Shown here piece after piece: positions 15,520 through 16,203 of a DNA stretch of 16,203 nucleotides. The notes under the pieces are model-generated. The model made no database searches, had not been told where the DNA came from, and saw only the letters and a list, made by a program, of their open reading frames with translations. The stretch is from JBHHYR01 sp046757585 (GTDB lineage: Bacteria; Desulfobacterota; Binatia; HRBIN30): contig JBHHYR010000078.1 of assembly GCA_046757585.1 (NCBI GenBank), forward strand, positions 1-16,203, read 5' to 3'. The number at the start of each line of letters is the position of its first letter. Position 1 is the stretch's first letter. A program made the translations under genes and the position numbers.

Positions 15520-15595
15520 TGCATGCACCACGGTATGGGCAGAAGCCGAGGCGTGTGCGATGACTGAACGGGTGCCATTCTTTGAGGAGGACAGC

Positions 15596-16203
15596 GTGAA
15601 GATATACGACAGTCAAACAGCTCCGAATCCGCGTCGCGTGCGGATCTTTCTCGCGGAGAAGGAAATCCAAGTTCCGTACGAACAGGTGGACATTATCAAG
15701 GCGGAGAATCGGACGCCGGCATTCCGCAAGAAGAATCCCCTGGGCGTGGTGCCTGTCCTCGAACTGGACGACGGCACCTGCATCGCCGAAAGCGTGGCGA
15801 TCTGCCGGTACTTTGAGGAAACGCATCCCGAGCCGCCTTTAATGGGGATCGGCGCCCGCGACCGGGCCATCGTGGAAATGTGGCAGCGCCGAATGGAACT
15901 GGAGATTTTCATACCGGTAGCCCAGGTGTTCCGCAACACCCACGCATTTTTCGAGGGACGCATTCCGCAGGTGCCCGCGTACGGCGAGGTATGCCGCAAC
16001 ACCGTCACCCAACGGCTCGCCTGGCTGGAGCAGGTACTTGCCGACCGCAAGTTCATTGCCGGAGAGCGTTACACAATCGCCGACATCACGGCGCTGTGCG
16101 CTATCGATTTCGGGCGCGTCAGTAGCATTCGGCTGCAGGCGGAGCAGAAGAACCTGGCCCGGGCCGGCGACCAGCGCAACCCGGTGGTTGCCGTCAACTC
16201 CCG
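15596..16203 (+). CDS. Glutathione S-transferase family protein (3' partial)
   Basis: The open frame of about 202 residues runs off the right edge. The N-terminal thioredoxin-fold domain has MKIYDSQTAPNPRRVRIFLAEK, NPLGVVPVLELDDG with the cis-Pro, and the glutathione-binding ES pair in CIAESVAICRYFEE. The C-terminal helical domain has FIAGERYTIADITALCAIDF with the conserved capping Asp. It would conjugate or reduce substrates with glutathione in the cytosol. GTG 15596 was chosen because GAGGAGG lies 5 nt upstream and homology starts there; an in-frame ATG at 15560 lies outside the family alignment. The last ~15 residues (RAGDQRNPVVAVNS) do not look like the usual GST ending (Trp-x-x-x-x-x-x-Arg-Pro), so a sequence error or contig-end effect is possible. 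Confidence 0.85.
   Translation, partial: MKIYDSQTAPNPRRVRIFLAEKEIQVPYEQVDIIKAENRTPAFRKKNPLGVVPVLELDDGTCIAESVAICRYFEETHPEPPLMGIGARDRAIVEMWQRRMELEIFIPVAQVFRNTHAFFEGRIPQVPAYGEVCRNTVTQRLAWLEQVLADRKFIAGERYTIADITALCAIDFGRVSSIRLQAEQKNLARAGDQRNPVVAVNS

Overview
This is a GC-rich bacterial window of about 16.2 kb, densely coded on both strands, with no rRNA, tRNA, CRISPR array or insertion sequence that I can see. The mix of genes suggests an uncultured soil or marine bacterium of the Binatota (Desulfobacterota_B) type or a relative: a dockerin-like/FG-GAP/cytochrome surface protein, a tungsten aldehyde oxidoreductase module, a luciferase-like monooxygenase, an acyl-CoA synthetase and a selenoprotein. 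That placement is an inference from gene style, not from a marker gene.

Layout. (1) 3-3128 (+): a large exported protein, cut by the left edge, with two dockerin-like calcium repeats, a Thr/Pro linker, seven FG-GAP propeller repeats and two C-terminal cytochrome-c-like segments. (2) 3133-4620 (-): a two-gene unit with an FMN/F420 split-barrel protein followed by a BKACE (DUF849) family enzyme. (3) 4787-5839 (+): a thioredoxin/peroxiredoxin-like protein. Its frame is interrupted by one TGA exactly at the catalytic cysteine position. A strong bacterial SECIS-type hairpin follows at 5211-5235. I annotate it as one full-length selenoprotein with Sec138. This is the main discovery of the window. 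(4) 5921-7555 (-): an AMP-forming acyl-CoA synthetase, transcribed away from (5). (5) 7589-9408 (+): a luciferase-like flavin oxidoreductase overlapping a lysine-free acetoacetate-decarboxylase-like protein. (6) 9497-13991 (+): an aldehyde oxidoreductase operon with a 16-cysteine four-cluster ferredoxin (AorA-like), the W/Mo-pterin catalytic subunit (AorB-like), a MoaD-like protein, an FAD/NAD(P)H subunit (AorC-like) and a second MoaD-like protein. (7) 14165-15469 (+): a fused SpmA-SpmB nucleoside-recognition (Gate) membrane protein. (8) 15596 to the right edge (+): a glutathione S-transferase family protein, cut off.

How they may work together (inference). Regions 4-6 read as an oxidation module: a flavin monooxygenase could generate or process a carbonyl compound, the AorABC-type enzyme could oxidise an aldehyde to an acid with electrons passing through the ferredoxin subunit to FAD and NAD(P)+, and the synthetase could activate the acid as a CoA thioester. 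The BKACE protein could cleave a beta-keto acid. The substrate is not evident. The selenoprotein, the GST and a tungsten or molybdenum enzyme suggest a cell with both Sec insertion and pterin-metal cofactor pathways; none of the Sec machinery genes are in this window.
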